The notes under the pieces: generated by a model | The model's input: only the letters and a program-made list of their open reading frames with translations | The model's database searches: none | Told to the model about the DNA's origin: nothing | Program-made: the position numbers and the translations under genes | Assembly: GCA_947088345.1 (NCBI GenBank) | Contig: CAMUGE010000015.1 | Coordinates: 1-55,911, forward strand | From: an uncultured Roseburia sp. | GTDB taxonomy: Bacteria > Bacillota > Clostridia > Lachnospirales > Lachnospiraceae | Direction of reading: 5' to 3' | DNA: 55,911 nucleotides | Shown here: positions 35,488 to 44,841 of the stretch, piece by piece | Layout of the letters: each line of letters opens with the position of its first letter | Position numbering within the stretch: position 1 is the first letter of the stretch

Positions 35488-35704
35488 TTGAAAAAAGATC
35501 CGTTAATTACTGCAGATTTTTTATTTTGCAAAAAAGTTTGCGCTAATGCGGCAAAGATGGAGGTAGTGTGAGGAGAACTTCTAAAGCTCGCAGCAGATCC
35601 TGCTTCGCTAAGAAGTTCTAAGTCTCATACCAGAGAATCCCCCAAAACAGGGGATTCTCCGCGCAGATTTGAGTCGCGGAAGAGCCGCGACATGGGAGGT
35701 TAGC
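35488..35704. repeat. Intergenic cluster of three strong hairpins
   Basis: No gene, but three perfect stems in about 120 nt: AGAACTTCT/AGAAGTTCT (35574-35582 with 35611-35619), GAGAATCCCC/GGGGATTCTC (35633-35642 with 35650-35659) and TCGCGG/CCGCGA (35674-35679 with 35685-35690). The density resembles a small dispersed repeat element or a structured RNA inserted in the operon. A ribosome site GGGAGG follows for the next gene. Confidence 0.6.
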
Positions 35705-36193
35705 GTGAAAAAGTGGATGAAATATATGATTTGGTGGATGTGCGGATGTGCGGCGGGCGCCTGTTTTATTGCACGGCAGTATAAAAAATACATAACAAAA
35801 CTTCAAAACCTCTCGGACAAGCATTTGCGGCTGTTTCTTCTGATGTGCCGCTGGGTGGAACAGAAACAGAAAGGGAAAAACATACCGGATTATTTGATAC
35901 GCCATGGGTATGCTTCAATTGCCATTTATGGCATGAACTATACAGGGGAGCGGCTGCTGCGGGAAATGCGTGATAGCCAGGTCAGAGTATTGTATGCAAT
36001 CGACCGTAACGCGGATGAAATATATTCGGAAACAGAAATTGTTACTATGGATGAGGAATGGCTGCCGGTAGATGCAATTGTTGTGACGCCTGTCTGCAGC
36101 TTTTGTGAAATTAGAAAACAGTTGTCCGGGAAAGTGGATTGTCCGGTTCTCTCATTAGAAGAAATATTGAGCGATATGGAGGGCAGGGTATGA
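35705..36193 (+). CDS. Membrane-anchored Rossmann-like module protein
   Basis: 162 aa from a GTG at 35705 with GGGAGG 6 nt upstream. An N-terminal hydrophobic segment (about residues 5-22, YMIWWMCGCAAGACFI) is followed by a helical linker and a C-terminal Rossmann-like module (ASIAIYGMNYTGERLL, YAIDRNADEIY). This is the only free-standing copy of the module that recurs in the cluster. It overlaps the GT2 gene by 4 nt. Role unknown. Confidence 0.55.
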   Translation: MKKWMKYMIWWMCGCAAGACFIARQYKKYITKLQNLSDKHLRLFLLMCRWVEQKQKGKNIPDYLIRHGYASIAIYGMNYTGERLLREMRDSQVRVLYAIDRNADEIYSETEIVTMDEEWLPVDAIVVTPVCSFCEIRKQLSGKVDCPVLSLEEILSDMEGRV

Positions 36194-36924
36194 AAGGAAA
36201 AAATATCAGGGTATCGATTATTACGCCATGTCTGAACAGTAAACAGACCTTGGGCGATACCATAGAAAGCGTTCTTGGGCAGACTTATCACAATATAGAA
36301 TATATTATTGTTGACGGCGGTTCCGACGACGGAACACAAGAGCTTATCAAAAGTTATTCCGGATCTTTCGGGGACAGGATGAAATGGATCAGTGAGCGGG
36401 ACCGCGGCATTTATCAGGCTATGAATAAGGGAATCCGGTTATCATCGGGACAGCTGATAGGGATTATAAACAGTGACGATTTTTATGAGAGCGATGCGGT
36501 GGAGAATGCTGTATCCGTTCTGACAGGGGACCCTTATCAGGTGATATACGGTTATCTGAGGAAAATCGAACGGTCAGGTCTGACAAAGTATTCCTCTGTC
36601 ACCCATGCGTCGCTGCCGGATAAAATGATAGCGCATCCAACCTGCTTCCTGACAAGGGACATATATCGAAAATTCGGGCTGTTTCTGGAAAGGTTAAAAG
36701 TGACCGCAGATTACGAACTGATGCTGCGACTGTATCGTTCCGGGGAGGTAGTGTTTCGACTGTGTCCAAAGATAATGGCGAATTTTCGGACAGGCGGCGT
36801 ATCGTCTTCGGTCAGGACGAGTGCGGAATATGAGTTTTCAAGACTGATACATGGTTATGGGGATGTACAGGAGTTTCTGAAAGCGTATAAAGAATATCTG
36901 ATGCAGAGAGACTGGAGAGGCTGA
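36190..36924 (+). CDS. GT2 family glycosyltransferase
   Basis: 244 aa from the ATG at 36190, overlapping the previous stop. The GT2 N-terminus is VSIITPCLNSKQTLGDTIESV, then DGGSDDGTQE and the metal motif INSDDF; the acceptor part has ADYELMLRLYR. Probably transfers one sugar of the surface glycan. The sugar cannot be read from sequence. Confidence 0.85.
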   Translation: MKGKNIRVSIITPCLNSKQTLGDTIESVLGQTYHNIEYIIVDGGSDDGTQELIKSYSGSFGDRMKWISERDRGIYQAMNKGIRLSSGQLIGIINSDDFYESDAVENAVSVLTGDPYQVIYGYLRKIERSGLTKYSSVTHASLPDKMIAHPTCFLTRDIYRKFGLFLERLKVTADYELMLRLYRSGEVVFRLCPKIMANFRTGGVSSSVRTSAEYEFSRLIHGYGDVQEFLKAYKEYLMQRDWRG

Positions 36925-36949
36925 TTCGAGATGAAACGGGAGTTGGAAG

Positions 36950-38188
36950 ATGAAAAAAATATATATTTTTGGTCTGGGCAAAGGAAAAGAAATTTTAAAA
37001 GAGTATTTGCTTACAGCACAGGTGGAAATTCTGGGCTATATTGACAATTTTATACAGGATTCCACTAAGAGGACAGATGGGAAACCGGTTCTGACTCCGG
37101 AGCAGATAAGAGATGATTTTGACTATATTATTGTATCTGTGATGCGTTACCGTCATATTTATGAGCAGCTTTTGTCCTATGGTATCTCAGATGAAAAGAT
37201 TATCTGTTTTTTTTCGTTCGCTGATGCTGTCAGGGAAGAATACTGGAGTGTGATAGAAAAAAATGGCTGGAGAGTGGAGGCGGTTTCCTATGAATTTCAA
37301 AAAAAAATACGTCCATTCTGTCAGAATGTCATATATGAACTGGGTGCGCAGGAGGACAGGGACCGATTCATCTATCCCCATATACTGCCGGCAGAAGATG
37401 CAGTAAAAAAAATCATTCGTCACGGAATGTCGCTGGTAAGATTTGGAGACGGCGAATTTGAACTGATGCGGATGAGAAAGCGGGCCGGGTTTCAATCGGT
37501 CAATCGGCATCTGGCAGAGCGGTTAAAGCAGATTCTTGCGTCCTCCCATGAAAATATTTTAGTGGCTCTGGCGGACAATTACGGGTCACTGAAAAAATAT
37601 ACGACGGAGGCGGCAGAGGATATCCGGGAATACCTGACGCCAGAGGTCAGGCGGGAGCATATGTCGCTGATTGACCCCGAGCGTATTTATTATGATGCAT
37701 ACCTGTCCAGGCCATATATTTTATATGAGGACAAGACACTGGCGGGAGCACGATTTGCAGAGCTAAAAAAGATATGGGAGGGAAAAAAGATTCTGATTGT
37801 CGAAGGTGATAAGACGAGGATGGGAATCGGAAATGATCTGTTTGACAATGCAGAGGCAGTGCGCCGCATTGTTGTTCCAAATGTGGATGCATATGAAAAA
37901 TATGGGGAGATCCTGCATTGTGTCAGGCAAAATGTGAAAGATGAGCTGATCTTGATTGCACTGGGGCCAACGGCTACGGTTTTGGCATATGATCTTGCCG
38001 TTTCGGGTTTTTGGGCATTGGATATCGGACATGTGGATCTGGAATATGAATGGTATTGTATGGGGGCAAAGGAAAGATGCAATATACCACATAAATATGT
38101 AAACGAGCTGGGAAAAGGAGAGCGCACAACGGAACTGCCAGCCAGATTCCGGGATAAATATGAGCTTGAGATCGCGGCGCGGATTTAG
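36950..38188 (+). CDS. GT-D-fold glycosyltransferase (DUF1792) with Rossmann-like module
   Basis: 412 aa. Residues 1-100 are the shared module (KIYIFGLGKGKEILKEYL, LGYIDN). Residues about 150-410 match the GT-D/DUF1792 fold: LVRFGDGEFELMRM carries the DxE metal motif, followed by GNDLF and LIALGPTATVLAYDL. GT-D enzymes are glucosyltransferases in serine-rich-repeat protein glycosylation. The presence of one here supports protein glycosylation. The fusion with the module is not a standard arrangement I know. Confidence 0.75.
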   Translation: MKKIYIFGLGKGKEILKEYLLTAQVEILGYIDNFIQDSTKRTDGKPVLTPEQIRDDFDYIIVSVMRYRHIYEQLLSYGISDEKIICFFSFADAVREEYWSVIEKNGWRVEAVSYEFQKKIRPFCQNVIYELGAQEDRDRFIYPHILPAEDAVKKIIRHGMSLVRFGDGEFELMRMRKRAGFQSVNRHLAERLKQILASSHENILVALADNYGSLKKYTTEAAEDIREYLTPEVRREHMSLIDPERIYYDAYLSRPYILYEDKTLAGARFAELKKIWEGKKILIVEGDKTRMGIGNDLFDNAEAVRRIVVPNVDAYEKYGEILHCVRQNVKDELILIALGPTATVLAYDLAVSGFWALDIGHVDLEYEWYCMGAKERCNIPHKYVNELGKGERTTELPARFRDKYELEIAARI

Positions 38189-38208
38189 AGAAGGGAAAGG
38201 TTCATTTT

Positions 38209-39417
38209 ATGAAATTGATACTTTTTGGATCAGGACATTTTGGAAGAGATGCATATTTTTATTTTGGAGACCAGAATATAGTTTGCTTCTGCGACAATTC
38301 CGTCCCCGGAGGGGAGGAAAGAGAATTATTCGGTAAGAAAATCATATCGTTTGACCAGTTTCTGAAAATACATCGCGATTACATTACGATTGTATGTATG
38401 GGGTTTCATTTTTGTGTGGAAGTATGTAAACAGCTGGACGACGCAGGGGCGGGAGATTATCTTGTCTACGATATGCTAAAAGAAAGCGGCGAGCCGTCAA
38501 AGGAGTGGATGCAGCAGTTCGGCGACAAAGACAGCCTGGAAAAGCTGTATAAGAGATCTTACAGGTATCTGGCAAGAAAAACGGGAGGTCAGCTGTCGTA
38601 TTTAAAGCGTCATGCTGACATTACGACATTAAAGCCGGCAACAGGTCAGCTGAGGCAGCGTCAGATGAAGCTGCTGGATGAGGCGGATCTGTTTTTTGAC
38701 AGACTGAAAGAATTGGATATCAAGCCGTTTTTAAATTTTGGAAACTTAATCGGTGCGGTCAGATCAGGTGGATTTATACCATGGGATGACGACCTTGATT
38801 TTGGACTGATTCGAACGGACTATGAAAGGCTGCTGGAGTATGCGTCAAAACATTTTGTTGTGATGACATGGTGTGGGGAATACTGGAAAGATTCTTCCGG
38901 AAACAGGATAGAAGATGAAAAAGTTCATCTGTTATATCCGGAGCAGTATATTTTTAATCTCCGTCCGGAGTTTTTGCAAATCGGAAAGTGTACGGATGAC
39001 GGGCAGGAGTATGTGATGGATTTGTGGGTATATGATTTTTACAAAAATGAGTACGATATCAAAAATTTTATGACGTGGGCAGATGAGGTCAACGAAGAAG
39101 CGGCCCGGATTACCTGCAGGAGAGAGCGGGCGGAATTTATCAGAAAAAAACAGAAAGATAATCCGATGATCAGCGAGAGTGCAACAGATTATATTTTTCT
39201 AGGAGTTGATAATTGTGGAGGATGTCCGGGACTGACGGAGGTTTCGGAGTGGATTTCTGCGGATGCTATTTTTCCGCTTCAAAAAGTAAAATACGAAGAT
39301 CGGGAATTTTGGGCTCCCAGACATATGGAAGAACTGTTGAAATATGAATATAAAAACTTTATGGAATTTCCGGATGACCTTGGAATTGTTGCACATGGAG
39401 GAAAAGAGGCAGAATAG
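38209..39417 (+). CDS. LicD family phosphotransferase with Rossmann-like module
   Basis: 402 aa. Residues 1-100: shared module (MKLILFGSGHFGRDAYFYF, FCDN). Residues about 150-400 are LicD: LRQRQMKLLDEAD, FGNLIGAVRSGGFIPWDDDLDFG with the key Asp residues. LicD proteins transfer phosphocholine or related phospho-groups from a CDP donor to glycans. The LicC-like nucleotidyltransferase at 47410 could supply the donor. Substrate choline is not proven; phosphonate or other alcohols are possible. Confidence 0.78.
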   Translation: MKLILFGSGHFGRDAYFYFGDQNIVCFCDNSVPGGEERELFGKKIISFDQFLKIHRDYITIVCMGFHFCVEVCKQLDDAGAGDYLVYDMLKESGEPSKEWMQQFGDKDSLEKLYKRSYRYLARKTGGQLSYLKRHADITTLKPATGQLRQRQMKLLDEADLFFDRLKELDIKPFLNFGNLIGAVRSGGFIPWDDDLDFGLIRTDYERLLEYASKHFVVMTWCGEYWKDSSGNRIEDEKVHLLYPEQYIFNLRPEFLQIGKCTDDGQEYVMDLWVYDFYKNEYDIKNFMTWADEVNEEAARITCRRERAEFIRKKQKDNPMISESATDYIFLGVDNCGGCPGLTEVSEWISADAIFPLQKVKYEDREFWAPRHMEELLKYEYKNFMEFPDDLGIVAHGGKEAE

Positions 39418-39461
39418 GAATGCAGGTTCCGGTGAAAAAAGACGGATGAAAGGAAAGAAAA

Positions 39462-40592
39462 ATGGTTCGCATCAGTATTATCGTACCCGTCTATTATGGA
39501 AAACGGTACCTGAAAAATTTGGCAGATCAGGCAGAGAGAGCTGCGAAACAATTGAGCGGGGGAGATCAGGCGGAGCTGATTTTTGTAAATGACGCGCCGG
39601 ATGATCCGCTTGATGAGGACGGATACCGCTCGGATTTTATCTCAGTCACTGTGTTCAATACTACGCAGAACCGCGGAATCCATGGCGCAAGAATATACGG
39701 TCTTTCCCATGCAGTCGGGGAGTACATACTGTTTTTAGATCAGGACGATGCCATAAAGGAAACGTTTCTCTTAGACCAGCTGGAAAAGATTGGAAATGCA
39801 GACGCCATAGTCTGTCGCCTTATCAATGCCGGTAAACTGCAGTATACGGATTCTTACCGGTTTGAGGAAGTAATCACAAAAGAGTTTTTGATGGCAAACT
39901 GGAATCCGATTGTCTCTCCGGGGCAGGTTTTACTCCGTAAGAGTTCCATTCCGGATCTCTGGAAAGAAAATATTATGGAGAAAAACGGCGCGGATGATTA
40001 TTTGCTGTGGCTTGCCATGTTTGCAGAAGAAAAAAAGTTTGTTTTAAATCAGAATGTTCTGTTTGAGCGTATTGTATCCGGATCGAATACCTCTGCAAAT
40101 ACAAATCAGATGATGGATTCCGAATATGAAATGATCCGTATTTTATCAGAGAGCCGTCTTTTTACAGGAGAGGACAAAGAGCGCCTGCACAGGCTGTCGG
40201 ATTCCTTACGCAGAGAGCATGTAAGGGAACTGGATACATACCGGAATGCATACCGGGTCTATGACGGATGGATCAGACGTGCGCTTGCGAATGAAAGCCC
40301 CGCTGAAATGTTAAAAGGGAGAGGGATTAGGAACATTGCAATCTATGGAGCCGGCTATATCGGCAGGAGTATTTTTCGACTATTGGAAAACAGCAGCGTG
40401 AAAGTACTTTTCTTTCTGGATCGAAACGCCGCATATATTGATTTTGAGATACCTGTGTATACAGTTTCGGATGCGCCGCCGCGGATAGACGGGATTATTA
40501 TTTCACTTTTTGGGGAAGCGTACCGGATCAAAGAAATGCTGAGCGAGAAGTTTGAATGTCCCGTCTATACCGTCGAGGAGCTGATTTCATGA
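39462..40592 (+). CDS. GT2 glycosyltransferase fused to C-terminal Rossmann-like module
   Basis: 376 aa. N-terminal GT2 (VRISIIVPVYYGKRYL, FLDQDDAI metal motif). From about 285 the shared module follows: RNIAIYGAGYIGRSIF and FFLDRNAAYI. The module lies C-terminally here, unlike in the preceding genes. The next gene starts inside the last codon of this one. Confidence 0.8.
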   Translation: MVRISIIVPVYYGKRYLKNLADQAERAAKQLSGGDQAELIFVNDAPDDPLDEDGYRSDFISVTVFNTTQNRGIHGARIYGLSHAVGEYILFLDQDDAIKETFLLDQLEKIGNADAIVCRLINAGKLQYTDSYRFEEVITKEFLMANWNPIVSPGQVLLRKSSIPDLWKENIMEKNGADDYLLWLAMFAEEKKFVLNQNVLFERIVSGSNTSANTNQMMDSEYEMIRILSESRLFTGEDKERLHRLSDSLRREHVRELDTYRNAYRVYDGWIRRALANESPAEMLKGRGIRNIAIYGAGYIGRSIFRLLENSSVKVLFFLDRNAAYIDFEIPVYTVSDAPPRIDGIIISLFGEAYRIKEMLSEKFECPVYTVEELIS

Positions 40593-41791
40593 ACAGAGAA
40601 AGAAAAGAGAGCCTGATTAGTATTATTGTACCGGTATATCAGGCAAAAGAATATATAAGAAAATGTATAGACAGTGTTTTACGGCAGACATATGACAATC
40701 TGGAAATTATTCTGGTTGACGACGGTTCCAGTGACGGTTCCGGAGAAATCTGCGACAGATATCAGCAGTCGGACAGTCGGATTCAGGTGATTCATCAGGC
40801 AAACGGCGGTCTTGTGAGTGCAAGACAGGCCGGGATCGCCGCAGCTTCCGGCGCCTATATCGGTTTTGCCGATGCGGATGACTGGATGGAACCAAATATG
40901 TATCAGAAGTTATATGACACTGCAGCCGCAGAGAATGCAGACATTGTGGCGGAAAGCTTTTTTGATGATTATGGCGGCAGATGTATCTTTGTATCAAACA
41001 GGATTTCGTCCGGTATCTATCGTACTGACAGGGAGCGTGAAGCGCTATATAAAACAATGATTTGCTGCAGTGAATTTTTTTGCATGGGTTTGGCGCCTTA
41101 TCTGTGGAATAAATTATTTCGCAGAGAGCTTGTACTGGGACATATGTTAAAGATACCGTCAGAGATTCGCGTAGGCGAGGATGCTGCCGCTTTGTATCCC
41201 ATGGCTGCTGCGGCTTCGTGCATTGCGGTCTGCGATACGGCTCATTATCATTATTGTCATCACGAAAATTCTATGATTCTTGGGGAGCGGGATGAAAACG
41301 CCGAATACAAAAATACCGTTTTGCTGGACCGGTTTCTGAGAAAATCATTTTTAGAACTTGGAATGTCAGGTACAGTAAATGAACAGCTAAAACGATATTT
41401 TGTCAATAATCTTATGGTGAGGTCGTTTGGAAAGATTGCGGCGCTGAATCAGAAAAATATTCTTTATCCGTTTGAAGGGCTCTGCGAGGGGGATTCGATA
41501 TTTGTCTATGGCGCGGGAGCGCTGGGCCGGGAAGTATACAGATATGCCGTATCCTGCAAAAAACTGACAGTAAAGTCGTTAGTTGACCAAAATGCCGTAT
41601 ATTATAAGAAAATAGGGATTTCTGTCTGTACGCCGGATGAGATGGATCTTGCGGTTTCAGATAAAATTGTAATTGCGGTATTTCGCGAAGACGCGTATCA
41701 GGCGATCCGAAACAGTCTGCTGGCAAAAGGTGCAGGCGCATGGCAGATCAAATGGATAGACAGCCGGGCAGCCGCCAGGCTGGCGTTATGA
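40589..41791 (+). CDS. GT2 glycosyltransferase fused to C-terminal Rossmann-like module (paralogue)
   Basis: 400 aa from the ATG at 40589, overlapping the previous TGA. The GT2 domain is LISIIVPVYQAKEYI, DDGSSDGSGEICD, DADDWMEP. The C-terminal module starts near residue 300 (SIFVYGAGALGREVY, LVDQNAVYYKK). It is a diverged neighbour-paralogue of the previous gene and probably adds a following sugar. Confidence 0.82.
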   Translation: MNRERKESLISIIVPVYQAKEYIRKCIDSVLRQTYDNLEIILVDDGSSDGSGEICDRYQQSDSRIQVIHQANGGLVSARQAGIAAASGAYIGFADADDWMEPNMYQKLYDTAAAENADIVAESFFDDYGGRCIFVSNRISSGIYRTDREREALYKTMICCSEFFCMGLAPYLWNKLFRRELVLGHMLKIPSEIRVGEDAAALYPMAAAASCIAVCDTAHYHYCHHENSMILGERDENAEYKNTVLLDRFLRKSFLELGMSGTVNEQLKRYFVNNLMVRSFGKIAALNQKNILYPFEGLCEGDSIFVYGAGALGREVYRYAVSCKKLTVKSLVDQNAVYYKKIGISVCTPDEMDLAVSDKIVIAVFREDAYQAIRNSLLAKGAGAWQIKWIDSRAAARLAL

Positions 41792-41882
41792 TGTAACACA
41801 TAAGAACGACAGTCGGTATTTTCTATACGGATTATAATTTCGCAGGGCGTAGTTCTTTCAGAGAGAAAAGGGGGGAATGCGG

Positions 41883-42974
41883 ATGGGTATATTTTGTATT
41901 TACGGGGCGGGAATTGTAGCGACCAGTATTTATATGGCTATCAAAAGTAAATACGGCGTCAGACCGGAAGCATTTCTTGTCTTTGACAGAGAAAAAAATC
42001 CTGTCGAAATTGACAAAATTCCTGTTATCGTACTGTCGGATTGGAACAAATCAGATAAGAACATGGTTTATCTGGTCGCTGTTCCGCAGCCGCACCATGG
42101 AGCCATTCGTGATTCGCTCCGCGGGAGCGGAATTGATGAAAAACAGATTGTCTGGATTGACAGCCTGTTGGAAAACAGAATTATGGATGATTTTTATCGG
42201 AACAGGACGCATTTTCTGACTGTGTCGCAGGTATTGGAAGAAAAAGAATGTCAGACGCAGCCGGAGGAAAACAGGCCGACTGGCAGGGGGAAGATAGAAG
42301 TGTTTCAGGCAAGAAGCCATAAAGACAGGCAGCTGCATAGCCGGATAAAGCACGCAGATTATGTAAAGCCAATACAGGCGGGGGCGGCGCTTGTCAGCAG
42401 TGTGTTTCTGGATCTGCACGATGATGTCGGTGACAATATTTCTGCGAAGAACGGTAATTATTGTGAACTGACAGCAGGTTATTATGCGTGGAAACACAGC
42501 AGTGCGGACTATAAGGGACTGTGTCATTACAGACGTATTTTCCATTTATCGGACGAACAGATGCAGCGGATTTTGTCAGGCGGCGACACAGATGTGATTT
42601 TACCTTATCCGTCCGTTCATTTTCCGAATATTTATTCGCAGCATGTTCGCTATGTGGCTGAGCGGGACTGGAGCGCGATGCTTGTGGCATTGGAGGAGAG
42701 AGCGCCGGATTACAGGAAAAAATTTGAGCGTCTGTTTTGTGGTCAGTATTTTTATAATTTTAATATGGTCATTGCAAAGCGCGAAGTATTTCATGACTAT
42801 TGCAGCTTTCTTTTTTCTGTTCTGGAGAGAGCCGAGGAGCTGGCGGAGCCGACAGGGGCGGCGCGCTCTGACCGCTTTGCAGGATATCTTGGAGAGAACC
42901 TGACTACACTCTATTTTCTGGCGAACAGAGATAAACTGAAAATTTTACATACAGGGAAACTCTGGCTGGAATAA
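41883..42974 (+). CDS. DUF4422 glycosyltransferase-like protein with Rossmann-like module
   Basis: 363 aa from the ATG at 41883 (GGGGGG 7 nt upstream; an ATG at 41877 is too close to it). N-terminal module: GIFCIYGAGIVATSIY. Residues about 140-350 are DUF4422: NYCELTAGYYAWKHSSADYKGLCHYRRIF, in which the Asp and HYRR are family hallmarks. DUF4422 proteins are predicted galactofuranosyl or other transferases of polysaccharide loci. The reaction is not established. Confidence 0.75.
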   Translation: MGIFCIYGAGIVATSIYMAIKSKYGVRPEAFLVFDREKNPVEIDKIPVIVLSDWNKSDKNMVYLVAVPQPHHGAIRDSLRGSGIDEKQIVWIDSLLENRIMDDFYRNRTHFLTVSQVLEEKECQTQPEENRPTGRGKIEVFQARSHKDRQLHSRIKHADYVKPIQAGAALVSSVFLDLHDDVGDNISAKNGNYCELTAGYYAWKHSSADYKGLCHYRRIFHLSDEQMQRILSGGDTDVILPYPSVHFPNIYSQHVRYVAERDWSAMLVALEERAPDYRKKFERLFCGQYFYNFNMVIAKREVFHDYCSFLFSVLERAEELAEPTGAARSDRFAGYLGENLTTLYFLANRDKLKILHTGKLWLE

Positions 42975-43036
42975 ACGCAGTGTCTGTAAGGCAGACCAGG
43001 GGTACGATACGGAGCTTAGACGGGAGGGAAAACGAA

Positions 43037-44107
43037 TTGGACAGGCGATTGGAAAACCGGATTTATCAGTCCGACCTCGCAGAGGTTCTTTTACAGGATA
43101 TCCCATGGGAGAAACTGAGAAAAAAAACAATTTGCATTACCGGAGCCACAGGCATGATTGCGTCCGTCGTCATTGACATATTGATGAAGAGAAACCGTGA
43201 ATATGACAGCGGGATTCGAATTATTGCTGTCAGCCGCAGCGAGGAAAAGGCGAGAGCATGCTTTGACCGTTACTGGAGTGATTCCCATTTCAAATGGTAC
43301 TCGCATGATATTACAAAACCGTTTCCCGAACTTGGGATTATGGATTATATTCTTCACGCGGCCAGCAATACGCATCCGAGAGCTTATGCGACGGATCCGG
43401 TCGGAACAATTACGGCAAATGTGCAGGGAACATATCAGCTGCTGACATACGCGGCGGCTCATTCATGCAGACGTTTCTTCTTTTTTTCGTCTGTTGAGAT
43501 CTATGGTGAAAACAGGGGAGATACGGATAAATTTAACGAGACGTATCTGGGATATATTGACTGTAATACGCTAAGGGCAGGTTATCCGGAGAGTAAACGC
43601 CTTGGAGAGGCGCTTTGTAACGCATTTGCTGCAAAGTACGAACAGGATTTTGTAATTGGCAGGTTTTCACGCGTGTACGGGCCTACCATGGCAAAAGAAG
43701 ATTCCAAGGCGATCGCACAGTTTATCGGGAAAGCTGCTATGGGTGAGGATATTGTATTAAAAAGTCAGGGAAATCAGCTTTACTCCTATACATATGCGGC
43801 AGATGCGGCTTTGGCGGCGCTTGTCCTTCTGCTGAAAGGGGAGAGCGGGAGCGCGGTAAATATTGCTGATCGTGCGTCCGATATCCGGTTGAGAGATCTT
43901 GCCGCGCTGCTTGCAAAAGAGGCGGGAACCAAAGTTGTTTTTGAGCTGCCGGATGAGGTGGAGCGGGCGGGATACTCAACTGCCCAAACGGCGGTTTTAG
44001 ATGATGGAAAGATCGTCGGTCTCGGATGGAAACCGTTAACGCCAATAGAGCGGGGGATTTCGAAAACAGTGTCGATGATAAGGCAGTTTTCTGCCATGGA
44101 TAAATAG
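43037..44107 (+). CDS. NAD-dependent epimerase/dehydratase
   Basis: 356 aa from a TTG at 43037 preceded by GGGAGGG (8 nt); a GTG at 42980 lacks a ribosome site. ITGATGMIASVV binds NAD, FSSVEIYGE and YPESKRLGEAL hold the catalytic residues. It lies before two IspD-like cytidylyltransferases, an arrangement seen where CDP-linked sugars or alditols are made. The exact reaction is unknown. Confidence 0.75.
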   Translation: MDRRLENRIYQSDLAEVLLQDIPWEKLRKKTICITGATGMIASVVIDILMKRNREYDSGIRIIAVSRSEEKARACFDRYWSDSHFKWYSHDITKPFPELGIMDYILHAASNTHPRAYATDPVGTITANVQGTYQLLTYAAAHSCRRFFFFSSVEIYGENRGDTDKFNETYLGYIDCNTLRAGYPESKRLGEALCNAFAAKYEQDFVIGRFSRVYGPTMAKEDSKAIAQFIGKAAMGEDIVLKSQGNQLYSYTYAADAALAALVLLLKGESGSAVNIADRASDIRLRDLAALLAKEAGTKVVFELPDEVERAGYSTAQTAVLDDGKIVGLGWKPLTPIERGISKTVSMIRQFSAMDK

Positions 44108-44123
44108 TCAGGGGGACGGCAGT

Positions 44124-44828
44124 ATGAATATTGCAGTATTACTTGCAGCGGGGAAAGATCCAACATTTCAGATGGATATACCAAAACAGTTTGTAAATGT
44201 GTATAACAGGCCCGTGATCGTATATACATTGGAAATTTTTCAAAGGCATCCGGAAATTGATTCGATTGTGGTCGCGTGTATAAAGGGCTGGGAGAATATG
44301 GTGGAGGCTTATGCGAAACAATTTCAGATAAGCAAACTTAAAACGGTAATACAGGGCGGGGAAACTGCCCAGGAAACTTCAAAGCTTGCGGTGGACTGCC
44401 TGATGGAAACCTGTTCGCCGGAGGATATTATTGTGCTGCATGACGCGATACGCCCGATGGTATCGGATGAAATTATTTCTGACAGTATTGCTGCCTGTAA
44501 AGCAAAAGGGATGGGGGTGGCCGCAGTCACTTCCATGGACAATGTAATGATGACAGACGACGGGGTGACAGGGAAGCTGTCTATTTCACGCTATGTATTC
44601 CGGAGGATTCAGACGCCCCAGACGTATCGGCTTGGCGAGTTGAAGAGCGCGCACGAGGAAGCTTTGATCATGGATATTGTCGGGGAAAATGATACGAATA
44701 ATATGATATCGAGACTTGGTAGAAATGTGCATTTTTCGAAAGGCTCCGATCTGAATTTAAAGATCAATACAGTGGAGGATGTGGCGATGTTTAAAGCATT
44801 GTATGCTATGAAGAACAATGACTTTTAG
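44124..44828 (+). CDS. IspD-like cytidylyltransferase with altered P-loop-like motif
   Basis: 234 aa of the IspD/TarI nucleotidyltransferase family. The usual LAAGxGxRMxxxxPKQ is here LLAAGKDPTFQMDIPKQF: the Gly and the catalytic Arg of the loop are replaced, while PKQF, HDAIRPM and the C-terminal NTVED are kept. It may be inactive or a partner of the following paralogue, which has the full motif. The stop is inside the ribosome site region of the next gene. Confidence 0.7.
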   Translation: MNIAVLLAAGKDPTFQMDIPKQFVNVYNRPVIVYTLEIFQRHPEIDSIVVACIKGWENMVEAYAKQFQISKLKTVIQGGETAQETSKLAVDCLMETCSPEDIIVLHDAIRPMVSDEIISDSIAACKAKGMGVAAVTSMDNVMMTDDGVTGKLSISRYVFRRIQTPQTYRLGELKSAHEEALIMDIVGENDTNNMISRLGRNVHFSKGSDLNLKINTVEDVAMFKALYAMKNNDF

Positions 44829-44841
44829 ACGGGGGGAAACT

